From Leptolyngbyaceae cyanobacterium SM1_3_5 (lineage in GTDB: Bacteria > Cyanobacteriota > Cyanobacteriia > Elainellales > Elainellaceae), in contig JAAUTJ010000006.1 in assembly GCA_012031475.1 (NCBI GenBank), forward strand, positions 1 through 27,085: DNA of 27,085 nt. The letters run 5' to 3'. Shown piece after piece: positions 1 through 8,548 of this stretch (position 1 is its first letter; the number at the start of each line of letters is the position of its first letter). The notes below the pieces were generated by a model. That model searched no databases and was not told where the DNA came from. It saw only the letters and a list, made by a program, of their open reading frames with translations. The translations under genes and the position numbers were made by a program.

Positions 1-254
1 TCGAAAATTTGGGTTGATGTCTGAGGAGTTTCTCCTGTTGAAACCCAAACTTCTAGAGAGGGATAGTGTTTCGCAAGCTGAGCCGCTGCTTTTTCCCGAT
101 TGGGATCGCCGCCTAACGTTAAGATTGCCTGAGGCTGAGGCGCTTGATTCGCGGCGATCGACAAGCGGACTGCAATCAGCAGCAGCACACTCGCCAGCAC
201 CGCCGCTGAACCGATCACCGCCCACTGCAAAAACTTGAGCCGACGCTTTTTCAC
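1..254 (-). CDS. YdcF-like (DUF218) membrane-anchored protein, N-terminal part only
   Basis: The minus strand reads open from a GTG at 254 (a TTG at 260 is the alternative, and a TAA closes the frame just upstream) to the window edge, so only about 84 residues are visible. The N terminus is basic (VKKRRLKF) and is followed by one hydrophobic segment at about residues 9-30 that should anchor it in the inner membrane. Next comes ILTLGGDPNREKAAAQLAKH and then a segment containing VWVSTGE. That order, a strand ending in GG, an R/E helix and a strand ending in S-x-G, is the start of the YdcF/SanA/ElyC family (DUF218), whose members affect envelope or surface-polymer biogenesis by an uncertain mechanism. 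It lies 74 bp downstream of the methyltransferase gene and is probably the next gene of the same operon. The opposite strand over 14-238 is also open, but its product resembles nothing. The family call rests on a fragment. Confidence 0.6.
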   Translation of the reverse strand, partial: MKKRRLKFLQWAVIGSAAVLASVLLLIAVRLSIAANQAPQPQAILTLGGDPNREKAAAQLAKHYPSLEVWVSTGETPQTSTQIF

Positions 255-327
255 AGGCAATCTGCTAGCGCTTACGAGAAGAGATTACGCTCCATCTTCG
301 CGCAAATTTTGCGGTAAAGAAAGGCTT

Positions 328-1215
328 TTAGGCGACTAGCGATCGCCTTGCTACACACATCATCACCAGCGCTCCTTCGATCGAGTGCGGATCACGTCCG
401 GTCAAGCGTTGAGCAAGCCGAATATTCCACGACTGCTTGCCGCGCTCGTTCTGCAAAATTTCTGCCCCAACGCTCATGTTGTGCGGATACAAATTGACCG
501 TGAATCCCATTGGCTCCAAGATGTTGCAAAAGAATGCTGCCGTCACGCCATCGCCTGGAATGTGATGCGCTTCTGTCGCCTGACACCAATATTGTTCTTC
601 AGCCGTTGAATGCCCGCCGCGCTTGAGCAGGCGATAAATCGGTAGTCGCAAATTCCAAATGGCGCTCGCGATCCAGCGGTTGCGCCACATCGTCTGCTGC
701 AAATCTTGATCGGTGACAAGCATTCCGCCCGGACGCACCAGCCGCGCTGCCTCGGACAGCATTTTCGCCATGTCGTCACAGTGATGCAAAGCCGCATTGA
801 GAACGACTAAATCGGCAAAGCCCGACTGCAACGGCAAGGCTTGAGCATCCGCCAAAATCGGCTCGTATCCAAGTTCTCGTGCGATCGCCAAACCTCCCGG
901 TGAAACATCAACGCCGAGCAGCAGCTTGGGCACACCGACTCGATCGCGCAGGGAAGCATAAACATTACCAGGAGCGCAGCCAATATCAACCACAACTTTA
1001 TCTTGCCAACGACCTGTAACCGCAAACCAGCGGTCTTGAAAATTGCGATCGCGATGCACAACTGCTAAATAACTTCTGGCCCATTCAGGATGGCCGAAAT
1101 AGTAGCTGTTAGCAGTCAGACTATGCGAAGTATTTTGAATGGGAAAAGAGAGGATATTATCTTCCCATTTCGCGGTTTCAAGAAACTTTGGATCGATGTA
1201 AGTTGCTGTTTGCAT
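328..1215 (-). CDS. Class I SAM-dependent methyltransferase
   Basis: 295-residue cytosolic protein with a Rossmann methyltransferase domain (Methyltransf_11/25 type). Motif I is VVVDIGCAPGN at residues 74-84, the acidic end of strand 2 is GVDVSP at 101-106, and LADAQALPL follows at 121-129. The post-I and later motifs read LVVLNAALHHCDD and ARLVRPGGMLVTDQD. The family moves a methyl group from S-adenosylmethionine to a small molecule or glycan. At the end of a polysaccharide operon the likely substrate is a sugar hydroxyl or a nucleotide sugar, giving a methylated residue such as those common in cyanobacterial exopolysaccharides; the substrate is inference. The gene starts 25 bp after the frameshifted GT4 gene and seems intact. 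The ATG at 1215 has no clear Shine-Dalgarno sequence. Confidence 0.85.
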   Translation of the reverse strand: MQTATYIDPKFLETAKWEDNILSFPIQNTSHSLTANSYYFGHPEWARSYLAVVHRDRNFQDRWFAVTGRWQDKVVVDIGCAPGNVYASLRDRVGVPKLLLGVDVSPGGLAIARELGYEPILADAQALPLQSGFADLVVLNAALHHCDDMAKMLSEAARLVRPGGMLVTDQDLQQTMWRNRWIASAIWNLRLPIYRLLKRGGHSTAEEQYWCQATEAHHIPGDGVTAAFFCNILEPMGFTVNLYPHNMSVGAEILQNERGKQSWNIRLAQRLTGRDPHSIEGALVMMCVARRSLVA

Positions 1216-1240
1216 TGATGTTCAGGTCAAAGGGTGACAA

Positions 1241-2453
1241 CTAAAGATTGAGACGAGATAGTTTCTTTTTCGCGATCGATTCATAAGCGGGAATTAAGCT
1301 TTGGGCGATGGTGTCCCAGGAATAGTGCGACTGGGCAAAACGGCGTCCTCGATCGCCAAGTTCTTGCCGCAGTTTTGGATTGGAAAGAAGCCGAGCGATC
1401 GCTTCTCCTAACTGTTTTAGGTCGCCCTCCACAACAACTCCGGCGTTTGCAGCAGAAATATCTGAAGCAATTTGAACTCCGGGCGTGATGATCACAGGTA
1501 AGCCACAAATCATGGCTTCTGCAACCGCAATCCCAAAGTTTTCGGAATAAGAAGGCAGCACAAAACAATCAGAGCCTTGCAGCAAAAGATCTTTCTGTGA
1601 CCCTAACACCAATCCTGTAAATGAAACTCGATCGGTGAGCGAGAGATCGATCGCAAGCTGTTTTAGCTGCTCGACATACTCCGATTCACCTGTGCCAGCC
1701 ATCAACAGATGGAACTGATAATTTTGCACCTTTAACTCATACAGAGTTTTTAGCAGCAAATCAGGACGTTTTTTGTAGTGCAGACGCGATAGAAATAAAA
1801 TAATTGGCGTCTCAGCCGGAATTTGATAGTGTGCCCGCAGTTGCGATCGCGCTTCGGAATTGGGGACAGGCGTATGAACGCCCAAAGGTAAGGTTAGCGT
1901 TTGGCGTTTGAATGCCGAACTGCCGCACTTCGCTGGCTTCCTCATCAGTTGTGCAGTGAATCGCCGCCGCAGCCGTCAGATTCCGCCGCTCAATCAATGT
2001 TGAATACACCTGCTTCTTCAATTTTGATTGCGCCAATGCCCAGGGCGTAAGCTGTCCCATGACGCGAATGGTGTAGGGGACTCGATGCCAGCGAGCGATC
2101 GCAGCCGCACAGGTGGGCGCATAGGAAAACAAATAGTGATTGTCCAACACGTCATAGCCGGGAATGTGATTCCAGCACCAGCTTGTCAGCGCTTTCGAGA
2201 AGATAAATTCTTTTAGCGCAGGCGGATTGAACGGCAAAAACCAAACTGGAACCGAATCGATCGAACTGGTTCCAAATTGATAATCATCTCGCTGATTCAG
2301 CGGCACATCAAGCGGATCAGGATGATCAAAATTCGTGGTAGCAATTTCGGCATCGACGCCCGCATCGCGAAGCGCTTTGACTAAATTCAACGCCACTTGA
2401 GGCGGGCCACCCAAGGCCGGACTCAGACCCGGAATCACATGCAAAATTCTCAT
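1241..2453 (-). pseudogene. GT4-family glycosyltransferase, broken by one frameshift
   Basis: Two overlapping reading frames make up one retaining GT-B glycosyltransferase. The first (ATG at 2453) carries the N-terminal domain: MRILHVIPGLSPALGGPPQV has the G-G-x-x glycine-rich acceptor-side loop, and later comes PYTIRVMGQLTPWAL. The second carries the nucleotide-sugar domain: LFLSRLHYKKRPDLLLK, VSFTGLV and the E-x7-E motif in SENFGIAVAEAMICGLPVI. The frames meet at about 1895-1910, where one extra base in the coding strand is enough to explain the switch. Removing one base gives a 403-residue product of normal length ending at 1241. A run of three A residues (coding strand) at the joint is one possible site, but I cannot fix the exact base. 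The protein would add a sugar to a lipid-linked oligosaccharide at the cytoplasmic membrane. It lies 9 bp after the polymerase gene. Confidence 0.8.
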
Positions 2454-2462
2454 AATATCAAG

Positions 2463-3937
2463 CTATCTTTTAGAGGTGAGATTGCGAAAAACAATCAGCG
2501 CGATCACAGGCAAAATTGCAGTGGTGAGCCAGAACATGCTTCGCATTGTGATTCCCGCTGCAAAAAATCCCAGCGCATAAACCACCAGCGCATAGTCAGA
2601 TTGCTGACTCATTGCCATGCGATTCCACCAGGCTGCTAGCGCTCCGAAAAACAGAGACATGCCGATCGCCCCAAACCAACCCGCCATCATATAGCTTTCG
2701 CCCACGTAGGTCGCTGCCACCGTGTAGCCTTCAACGCCCATAATCTCTTCAATGCTGACGCTCAAGCCTTCGGGTTTGCTGGGCAGCAGAGCGCGGGGAA
2801 TCGGTCGAACCAGCGACCAGGTAATCACTTCAATTCCCAAAACGGATGCCGCGCTGGAATAGCATCCATCAGGGGCGCGATCGAAGATAAGTTGTAGTCA
2901 ACGGCCAAAGTCGATCGCGTTTCGCCGCTGGCATAAACTTGATTGTTGACGTAGTTGCGAAGTCCCATTGTGCGGAACTCCAGCATGTGATAAGAGCCAT
3001 AAATGGCAATAAAACCTGTTAGCAAAACAGGAGTGATTGTATTAATAAACGTGTTGCGAGGCAGCGTGAGCAGATAGCTCATTAACAAGGTGGCAAGGTG
3101 AGCGATAAAAACATTGCGGGTTCCGCTGGAAAATGCCTGAAAGATGACCAGCGAAAAAATCGTCATCATGATGACAAACTGCCAGAGGGGAAACGACTGG
3201 CGGCGATTCCAGACCACTGCTGCAAGGGGCGGAATCACATAGGAAAGCAGGCTTAATTCTGTGAGTAGACTAATCCAGCCGCCGATTCGACCGCGTGCCC
3301 AAGGTTCTGAAAAGCGCGGACCAATCATTCCTTCAATCAGGGCGATCGGATTGAACTGAACCGCCATCAGCATGTAAAGATAGGCCAGAAATGCACAGAA
3401 GATGAAGACCCAAAACAGCGTTGAATTAGAAATTTCTTCCAGGGTCAGCCAGCGCGATTGAATGCGAGTTGGCGCGACTAAGTGGCGTCCGATCACTAAT
3501 CCTGCTACTCCCACCAGCACAAGATTAATCGCATTCGCAGTTTGAGCAAGGTTAATTAAGCTGTTAAATTCCTCTTGTGGAAATAGAAATTCCGCCAAAG
3601 TTAAGCCATACAAACCAATGACGCAAAGCAGATCCGTCCGAAATAGATTGCGTAGCCCTTTGCGGCTGTCAAACCAAACGCTGACGAGAAAAGCAACCCC
3701 GATCGCGATCGCCGCCGCCCGCGCCATCGTTGACGGCGTTTCCTCAGCCGAATAGAGGCTATAGGCGATCGCAACGCCCGCCAGCAAGCAAGCCGTGCCT
3801 GCTACCGAGGGAGCGGGTGGGAGACTGAGCGATTGCTCCTCTTCGTACTCTTCGTACTCTTCATATCCTTCGTGTTCTTCGTACTCTTCGTACTCTTCGT
3901 ACTCTTCGTACTCTTCATACTTGTCTAACCACACCAT
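2463..3937 (-). pseudogene. Wzy-type oligosaccharide repeat-unit polymerase, broken by one frameshift
   Basis: Multi-spanning membrane protein with about 12 hydrophobic segments. It matches the O-antigen/exopolysaccharide polymerase type, which joins lipid-linked repeat units on the outer face of the inner membrane. A telling motif is VRPIPRALLPSKPEG in the C-terminal third, close to the PIPR-x-x-W-P-x-K-P pattern of cyanobacterial Wzy-like proteins. Frame one (3937 to 2825) ends in ARHPFWELK and stops. Frame two starts inside the same base run and continues GIEVITW. One missing T in TTTT (plus-strand AAAA at 2839-2842) explains the switch: adding it gives HPFLGIEVITW and a 491-residue protein. 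The ATG at 3937 has a good Shine-Dalgarno (GGAGG about 10 bases upstream), so the odd Tyr-Glu-Glu repeat near the N terminus (about residues 7-33) is probably translated. No Wzx flippase is seen beside it. Confidence 0.78.
3841..3921 (-). repeat. Nine-copy 9-bp tandem repeat inside the polymerase N terminus
   Basis: On the plus strand the unit CTTCGTACT is repeated nine times without spacers. Units 1, 2 and 5-8 are identical, while units 3 (CTTCATATC), 4 (CTTCGTGTT) and 9 (CTTCATACT) are variants. On the coding strand it reads as Glu-Glu-Tyr or Tyr-Glu-Glu repeats, with one His and one Gly variant. The unit is a multiple of three, so copy-number change would lengthen or shorten the acidic tail without breaking the frame. 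Confidence 0.95.
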
Positions 3938-3966
3938 CGATCGCCACCCTCCCCGGTTTACATCGG

Positions 3967-5214
3967 TTAAATCGATCGGCTCACGAAAGAACTGCTGACA
4001 GCCGCTTCCATTGTCTGAATCAGTTCTTTCGCTTTCACATCCCAGGTCAAATGCTGCTCAATCAAATGCTGAGCATTTTGCCCCATTTGCATTCGCTGCG
4101 CGGGATTGCTCAGCAGCCGATCGATCGCTTCAGCCGTTGCTTCGATCGATCGGGGCGGAACGGTGTAGCCCTGTGTGCCGTTTTCAACAACATCCGTAAT
4201 TCCACCATCGTCACAGCAAATAATCGGCTTGCCAGCGGCCATCGCTTCCAGGTAAACAGTCGCAAACGGTTCATCCCAGCCGACCAAGGCGAAGCAGTCT
4301 GCCCACAGCATTTCCTGCAACACGTCCGAATGCGGCTGCTTGCCCAGTAATTGAATGGCGGCTTGATGGGTCGATCGCGCCACAGATGCTTGAATTGCGG
4401 CTTCGGCGGGACCAGACCCGATGATTCGCAAAATTGCGTTCGGATATCGATCGGCCACGCGATCGAACGCTTCGATCAAAACGGGAATGCCTTTGCGTTC
4501 GGCAAACAAAGCGCAGGCCAGCAGAATTACTTTGTCTTTCAGCGCAGCGGGGCGCGGCGTCGATCGCAGTTCTGGAGGCGGCAGGTGAACGCCATTATGT
4601 GCAACTTGAATTTTGACCTGCGGAAACAGCGTACCCAAATTGGTTGCCATCCGCTGAGAAACCGTCAGCATCACCGAGGCGCGATCGAGACGTGCTGCAT
4701 CGCCGCCTTGCGCTGAGGATAGCGATCGCAGTCGGCAATCTCATCAAAATCATGCTCCTGCACGATCAGCGGCAGGCGGAATTGCGCGGGCAGTTGAGCG
4801 ACCAGCCAACCGTTCGGTAGGGAGTGATGGCAGAAGATCACATCCGGCTGGAACGAGTCGATCGCCGCGCAGAGTTTGGGCAGTGCCGATCGCGCCGCCA
4901 ACCGCTGATAGGGAAGCGGATTTTTGTACGCCCACTGTTTGAGCGGCGGAATTGGGTAGTACAGCCAGCGCGGATAGTGCGCCTCCACGCCGTCCGGCCA
5001 AGTGTAGCGATTGGGGCAGTTTGGCGTAGGCTTTGGCTCCGGTCGTTTTGGCGATCGCTTGGGGAACCCAGGAGGTGAAGGAAATCACCTGCAAATCCAC
5101 GTTCTGACGAGCGATCGCCTGCGCCTGAGTCAGTGCCCAAGTGCCCATCAGCGGATTATCCGGCTTGGGAAAATAGGACGCGAGAAATAGAATCCGAAAG
5201 CGTCGAGCAGGCAT
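3967..5214 (-). pseudogene. GT4-family glycosyltransferase, broken by two opposite frameshifts
   Basis: Three consecutive frames encode one GT-B glycosyltransferase. Frame one (ATG 5214) starts RILFLASYFPKPDNPLMGTW, which is typical of GT4 proteins acting on exopolysaccharide. Frame two carries DGVEAHYPRWLYYPIPPL, DVIFCHHSLPNGWL and IVQEHDFDEI. Frame three carries ASVMLTVSQRM, LLACALFAERKGIPVLIEAF, RIIGSGP and the E-x7-E motif DEPFATVYLEAMAAGKPII. The first switch is an extra C in a CCCC run (plus strand GGGG at 5013-5016); without it the text reads KLPNRYTWPDGVEAHYP. The second is a missing G at about 4700; with it the text reads KAADAARLDRASVML. The two errors cancel in length, giving 415 residues, but a stop at 4750 in the first frame still kills the uncorrected product. 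The corrected enzyme would be a cytoplasmic, membrane-associated sugar transferase. Confidence 0.8.
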
Positions 5215-5238
5215 GGGCAGAACTGGGGAAAACGGACT

Positions 5239-6345
5239 CTAAAGATTTCTTCTGGCGATCGCTGCATGATCCGCAAGTTTTTGGCAAGCCTCGACCCAGC
5301 GTTTTGCCCCGGCTTGCGGTGTCCAGGCTTCCGCTTTTGCAAGCGAGGCTCGACTGGCAGCGGCGAGCGCGTCCGGCTCGCAATACCGCGCCAAGGCCGC
5401 ATACAGCGCCTCGACATCGCCCGCAGGCGCGATCGCCCCGTTGATTCCCGGTTCCACCAAATCGGCAGCCGCGCCGACCGCATCCGAGCAAACGATCGGC
5501 AATCCGGCTCCAAGCGCTTGATTGACCACAACTCCCCAGCCGTCATAGCGACTGGGCAGCACAAAAATATCCGCTTGCTGAAAAAACTGCGGCAAATATT
5601 CGGGATCTTGAAATCCGGCATAGTCGATCGACTGCTGCGTTTGAGGTGAAATCGATCGGATCATTTCCGGCAGTTCCGCCTCACGTCCCACTAATAGTAA
5701 TCGCGCATTCGTACCAGCTTGAATGAGGCGATCGAAGGCTTGCAAGAGCAAATCCACGCCTTTGCGCTCGATCATCTGTCCACAAAATAAAATCGTAATT
5801 GGATCGTGAGGACGCTGAACGGCAATTTGAAAATCCGCCAGATTGCAGTAGTAAGGAATGTTGAAGATCGAGTGATTGGGAAAGCGCTGCTGATAGTCCT
5901 GCTTGGCACGAGAACCGATCGCGGCGATCGCGCTACATTGATTCAACGCCTGAGCAAAAAAGCTTTGTAGTTTGCCTTTGATTCCACTCGAAGTCCCAAC
6001 AATCTTTTCGCCCCAAAACACGCAGGGAACTCGACGCGCATAAACCCGCAAAATAAGCTGTGAGACGAGATTTTGATAGCCGTTCAAAACCACAACATCA
6101 ACATCGCGCAAGTTGGGCAAATGCAAATTAAAGTGAAACCGCGATCGCCCCCACGCCAAATGAAATCCGGGCAGCACTTGCTCATAGGATTGCAGCGGCT
6201 TTTGCGTCCAGGGAGAATCAGCGCAGCCCGATTCTAAGTAATAAGCTTGCAGATTAACTTCTGGGCAGCAAGAGAGCGCCTGAAACAAATCTCGTTGATA
6301 GGGAGAGGGAACGATCGAGTAGAAGACGATTTTCAGTGGACGCAT
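5239..6345 (-). CDS. GT4-family glycosyltransferase with unusual donor-site Gln
   Basis: 368-residue GT-B fold protein. I start it at the ATG at 6345 (MRPLKIVFYSIVPSPYQRDL) because AGGA lies 8 bases upstream; an in-frame start at 6393 would add 16 unconvincing residues. The N-terminal domain has the S-P-Y-Q acceptor loop at residues 14-17 and VFWGEKIVG at 109-117. The C-terminal domain has ILFCGQMIERKGVDLLLQAF (185-204) and SRYDGWGVVVNQALGAGLPI. In most relatives the last motif has a Glu where this protein has Gln276. That Glu normally contacts the ribose of the sugar nucleotide, so activity or donor choice may differ. It is 24 bp upstream of the next GT4 gene and 48 bp downstream of the GT-A-like gene, consistent with one operon. 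The reading frame is intact. Confidence 0.85.
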   Translation of the reverse strand: MRPLKIVFYSIVPSPYQRDLFQALSCCPEVNLQAYYLESGCADSPWTQKPLQSYEQVLPGFHLAWGRSRFHFNLHLPNLRDVDVVVLNGYQNLVSQLILRVYARRVPCVFWGEKIVGTSSGIKGKLQSFFAQALNQCSAIAAIGSRAKQDYQQRFPNHSIFNIPYYCNLADFQIAVQRPHDPITILFCGQMIERKGVDLLLQAFDRLIQAGTNARLLLVGREAELPEMIRSISPQTQQSIDYAGFQDPEYLPQFFQQADIFVLPSRYDGWGVVVNQALGAGLPIVCSDAVGAAADLVEPGINGAIAPAGDVEALYAALARYCEPDALAAASRASLAKAEAWTPQAGAKRWVEACQKLADHAAIARRNL

Positions 6346-6393
6346 GATTCTTCCTGGACGAGGATCAAGTTTTGCAGCACGATCGCGAGGCAA

Positions 6394-7303
6394 TTAAAGC
6401 TGAGATTCGATCGCTTTTTTAATCATCGGATAGCCGCTGATATACATGCGATGTCGCACATTTCCCACAAAATGGCGAACTTTGATCGGCTGATAATCTG
6501 CGTCTGATTCCCAAAACCACATGCCCCGATTGTCAACCACATAAGATTCAGTGGGAAGCGGACGAGCCTGAGCCGCCGTCATCAGCACATCGCAAATCGT
6601 TTGCTCCGGGAAGTAGTCAGGAACATCTGGAGACCAACCTTCTAACAAAGCGTTGCAAAGCTCGATCGACATTGAATGCTGCGGAATAAACAGGACACCC
6701 GCATTGAAATCTTTGGTCAACTTCAAATTAAGCTGACTGGCTCGTTTTGCAATCCAATCAGACACGCAGTAAGCATTCTTTTCAACAAAGAAACAGCCAG
6801 CGCGATCGCGAATGCACTGAATAATTTCATCAGGAGCTTGAAAGACCAGCACATCCGGGTCAGAAAACAAGATGTCGCTTTTCTGCTGTAGCGCTAGCTT
6901 CAAAACCAAAAGCTTACCAAATTTGTGAAACCGATAAAAGCTGTCGATCGACTGATGAGAGATCGCAGAGGAGCCGCGAAACACATTCTTCCACGCTGTT
7001 GATCTTTCCGGCTGGAAACAGCTTAGAGAAGCTACTTCTTTCAGAATCGGCAACTTCTCCATCCATCACAACCTGAAGCGATGGCTTTTCATCCAAAAAA
7101 CTCAGCCAGGTGTAAGCCGTCCACAGCGCTTCAACAAAGGTTTTGCGCTGGGTGAGAACAACCAGCAAAGTACCACCTGTTGCAGTTTCCACCGGAGGCA
7201 AACTATAAATCCAATCTTTGATTGGGTAAGGAAAGTTTCTTTGCACTCTCATCACCTGAGTACCCAGCTTTCTTCTGATCGAGGGCGGAAGTGTCTGAAT
7301 CAT
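6394..7303 (-). pseudogene. GT-A-like putative glycosyltransferase (paralog of the gene at 17263), frameshifted
   Basis: Two frames together encode a protein of about 302 residues. Frame one (ATG 7303) gives the N-terminal half including LLVVLTQRKTFVEALW and VVMDGEVADSE. Frame two carries FGKLLVLKLALQQKSDILF, SDPDVLVF (a DxD motif expected to hold the metal and sugar nucleotide), DFNAGVLFIPQ, and near the end VRHFVGNVRHRMYISGY. The switch lies at about 6980-6997 and needs one base removed from the coding strand; the exact base is uncertain. The same layout (DSDILFF, RFNSGLGLI, CRHYVGKIRHLMY) is seen in the intact gene at 17263, which supports one ancestral frame. GT8-like folds share the DxD and F-N-x-G features, so a GT-A transferase acting on a nucleotide sugar is the best guess. 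The start codon directly follows the TAA stop of the upstream GT4. Confidence 0.68.
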
Positions 7304-8548
7304 TTAATGAGTTCCTGATAGTGCTTGAGTAGACTGGGCAAGAATTTGAAGTTGACTCGATAGCTGGGATAGCTGCCAATTTGAACGAGAGGCGATCGCT
7401 TCAGAAAACGCTGCGAGTTGTTGAGGCTGTTCTAGAAAAGTTTGAAGAACAGTTGCGATCGCCTCCCCTGTTACTTCTGGCAAAACTTTTCCATTCACAC
7501 CATCGGCTACAACTTCTCCACAGAACTTGGAAGCAACGAGGGGAAGTTTCCAGGCTTGTGCTTCAAGCTGCGTTAAACCGAAGCCATCTGAAAGGGTGGG
7601 AAACAAAAACACATCGGCTTGCTGATAATATTGCGCCGTTGTGCTGCGCGGAACCGAGCCAATCCAGCGAATATTATTGCTTATCGTTGCTGATGGCGTA
7701 ATTTCTGATCGTCCGACTAACCAAAACTCGATCGGCTGATCTTTAAGCTTTTCTGCCGCTTCCAATAGCGCAGCAATCCCTTTACGCAAAATGATTTGTC
7801 CGAGAAACAATAAGCGCAAGGGTCGCTCATTCGAGAACTTCTCAGGATAGGTACGCTGAAACGATCGCGCTGCTTCTGGCGGACTATAAACCAGCGGAAT
7901 AACTTCAATTTTCTCCGCTGCAATTCCTGCTTGCTGCAATGCCTGTCGCGACCAATTAGAGTTGACTATGATGCGATCGACTACTTCACATTCTGCCTTC
8001 CAATTCTCCCAGTAGGAAGGTGGCACAGGTTGCCAGCCTGGAGCTAAATCAGGATGCTTTTGCTGTTCTCGAATTACTATTTCTTCTTCGACCAAACCCG
8101 GATCAATTTGTCCTAAGACTGTGGACCAGCCTTGCGACTTAGCGTACTTGAGAATTTCTAAAGCGGCATAGCTGTAGGTAAAAAGAACGGGTTGAGTGTT
8201 CGTGTGGGAAAGTTTGGTTGCGATCGCTTCAAGCTGCTGAATCGCTCGATTTTGGAACCACCGATTACGAGCAATCATCCGCTCCCATTCGCTTGCCTTC
8301 TGTATCTTTTGGCTTAGTTCAAACTGAAGCAAACTAGATGTGAAGGCTTGTACTGAAGCCGTTTCTAAATCCGAGTGAAAGCGATCGCGCAAGCTGCGAA
8401 ATGTTGCACCAGGAAGTGCATTGAAAAGCGATCGAGGTGGAATCCAAGCATCCGTAATCAGCGTAGTGAGTTGATTGGCTTGGTGGAGCGATCGAGCGAT
8501 CGCATAGTGTTCTCGCGCTCCAATTTGACAGCAAATCCAAGAATTCAT
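7304..8548 (-). CDS. GT4-family glycosyltransferase
   Basis: 414-residue GT-B protein, intact. The N-terminal domain begins NSWICCQIGAREHYAIARSL, with a G-A-R-E-H loop where other members have G-G-x. Middle landmarks are TQPVLFTYSYAALEIL and IIVNSNWSRQAL. The donor domain has LLFLGQIILRKGIAALLEA, FWLVGRSE, WIGSVPR and SDGFGLTQLEAQAWKLPLVAS; the second Glu of the E-x7-E motif is kept while the first is Asp. It is a predicted cytoplasmic sugar transferase in repeat-unit assembly. Its ATG overlaps the TGA of the upstream GT2 gene (ATGA), which suggests translational coupling, and its TAA abuts the next ATG. Donor and acceptor cannot be read from the sequence. Confidence 0.87.
   Translation of the reverse strand: MNSWICCQIGAREHYAIARSLHQANQLTTLITDAWIPPRSLFNALPGATFRSLRDRFHSDLETASVQAFTSSLLQFELSQKIQKASEWERMIARNRWFQNRAIQQLEAIATKLSHTNTQPVLFTYSYAALEILKYAKSQGWSTVLGQIDPGLVEEEIVIREQQKHPDLAPGWQPVPPSYWENWKAECEVVDRIIVNSNWSRQALQQAGIAAEKIEVIPLVYSPPEAARSFQRTYPEKFSNERPLRLLFLGQIILRKGIAALLEAAEKLKDQPIEFWLVGRSEITPSATISNNIRWIGSVPRSTTAQYYQQADVFLFPTLSDGFGLTQLEAQAWKLPLVASKFCGEVVADGVNGKVLPEVTGEAIATVLQTFLEQPQQLAAFSEAIASRSNWQLSQLSSQLQILAQSTQALSGTH

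Noticed and set aside
14..238. Open frame of 74 codons on the plus strand at the left edge
   Set aside because: It lies opposite the YdcF-like reading frame on the minus strand, which has a membrane segment and family motifs; the plus-strand product resembles nothing.
3841..3921. Possible CRISPR array
   Set aside because: The nine units are 9 bp with no spacers between them; this is a simple tandem repeat within a coding frame.
4351..4716. Plus-strand open frame opposite the GT4 gene
   Set aside because: It is antisense to strongly conserved glycosyltransferase motifs and its composition is arginine-, histidine- and cysteine-rich, as expected of a shadow.
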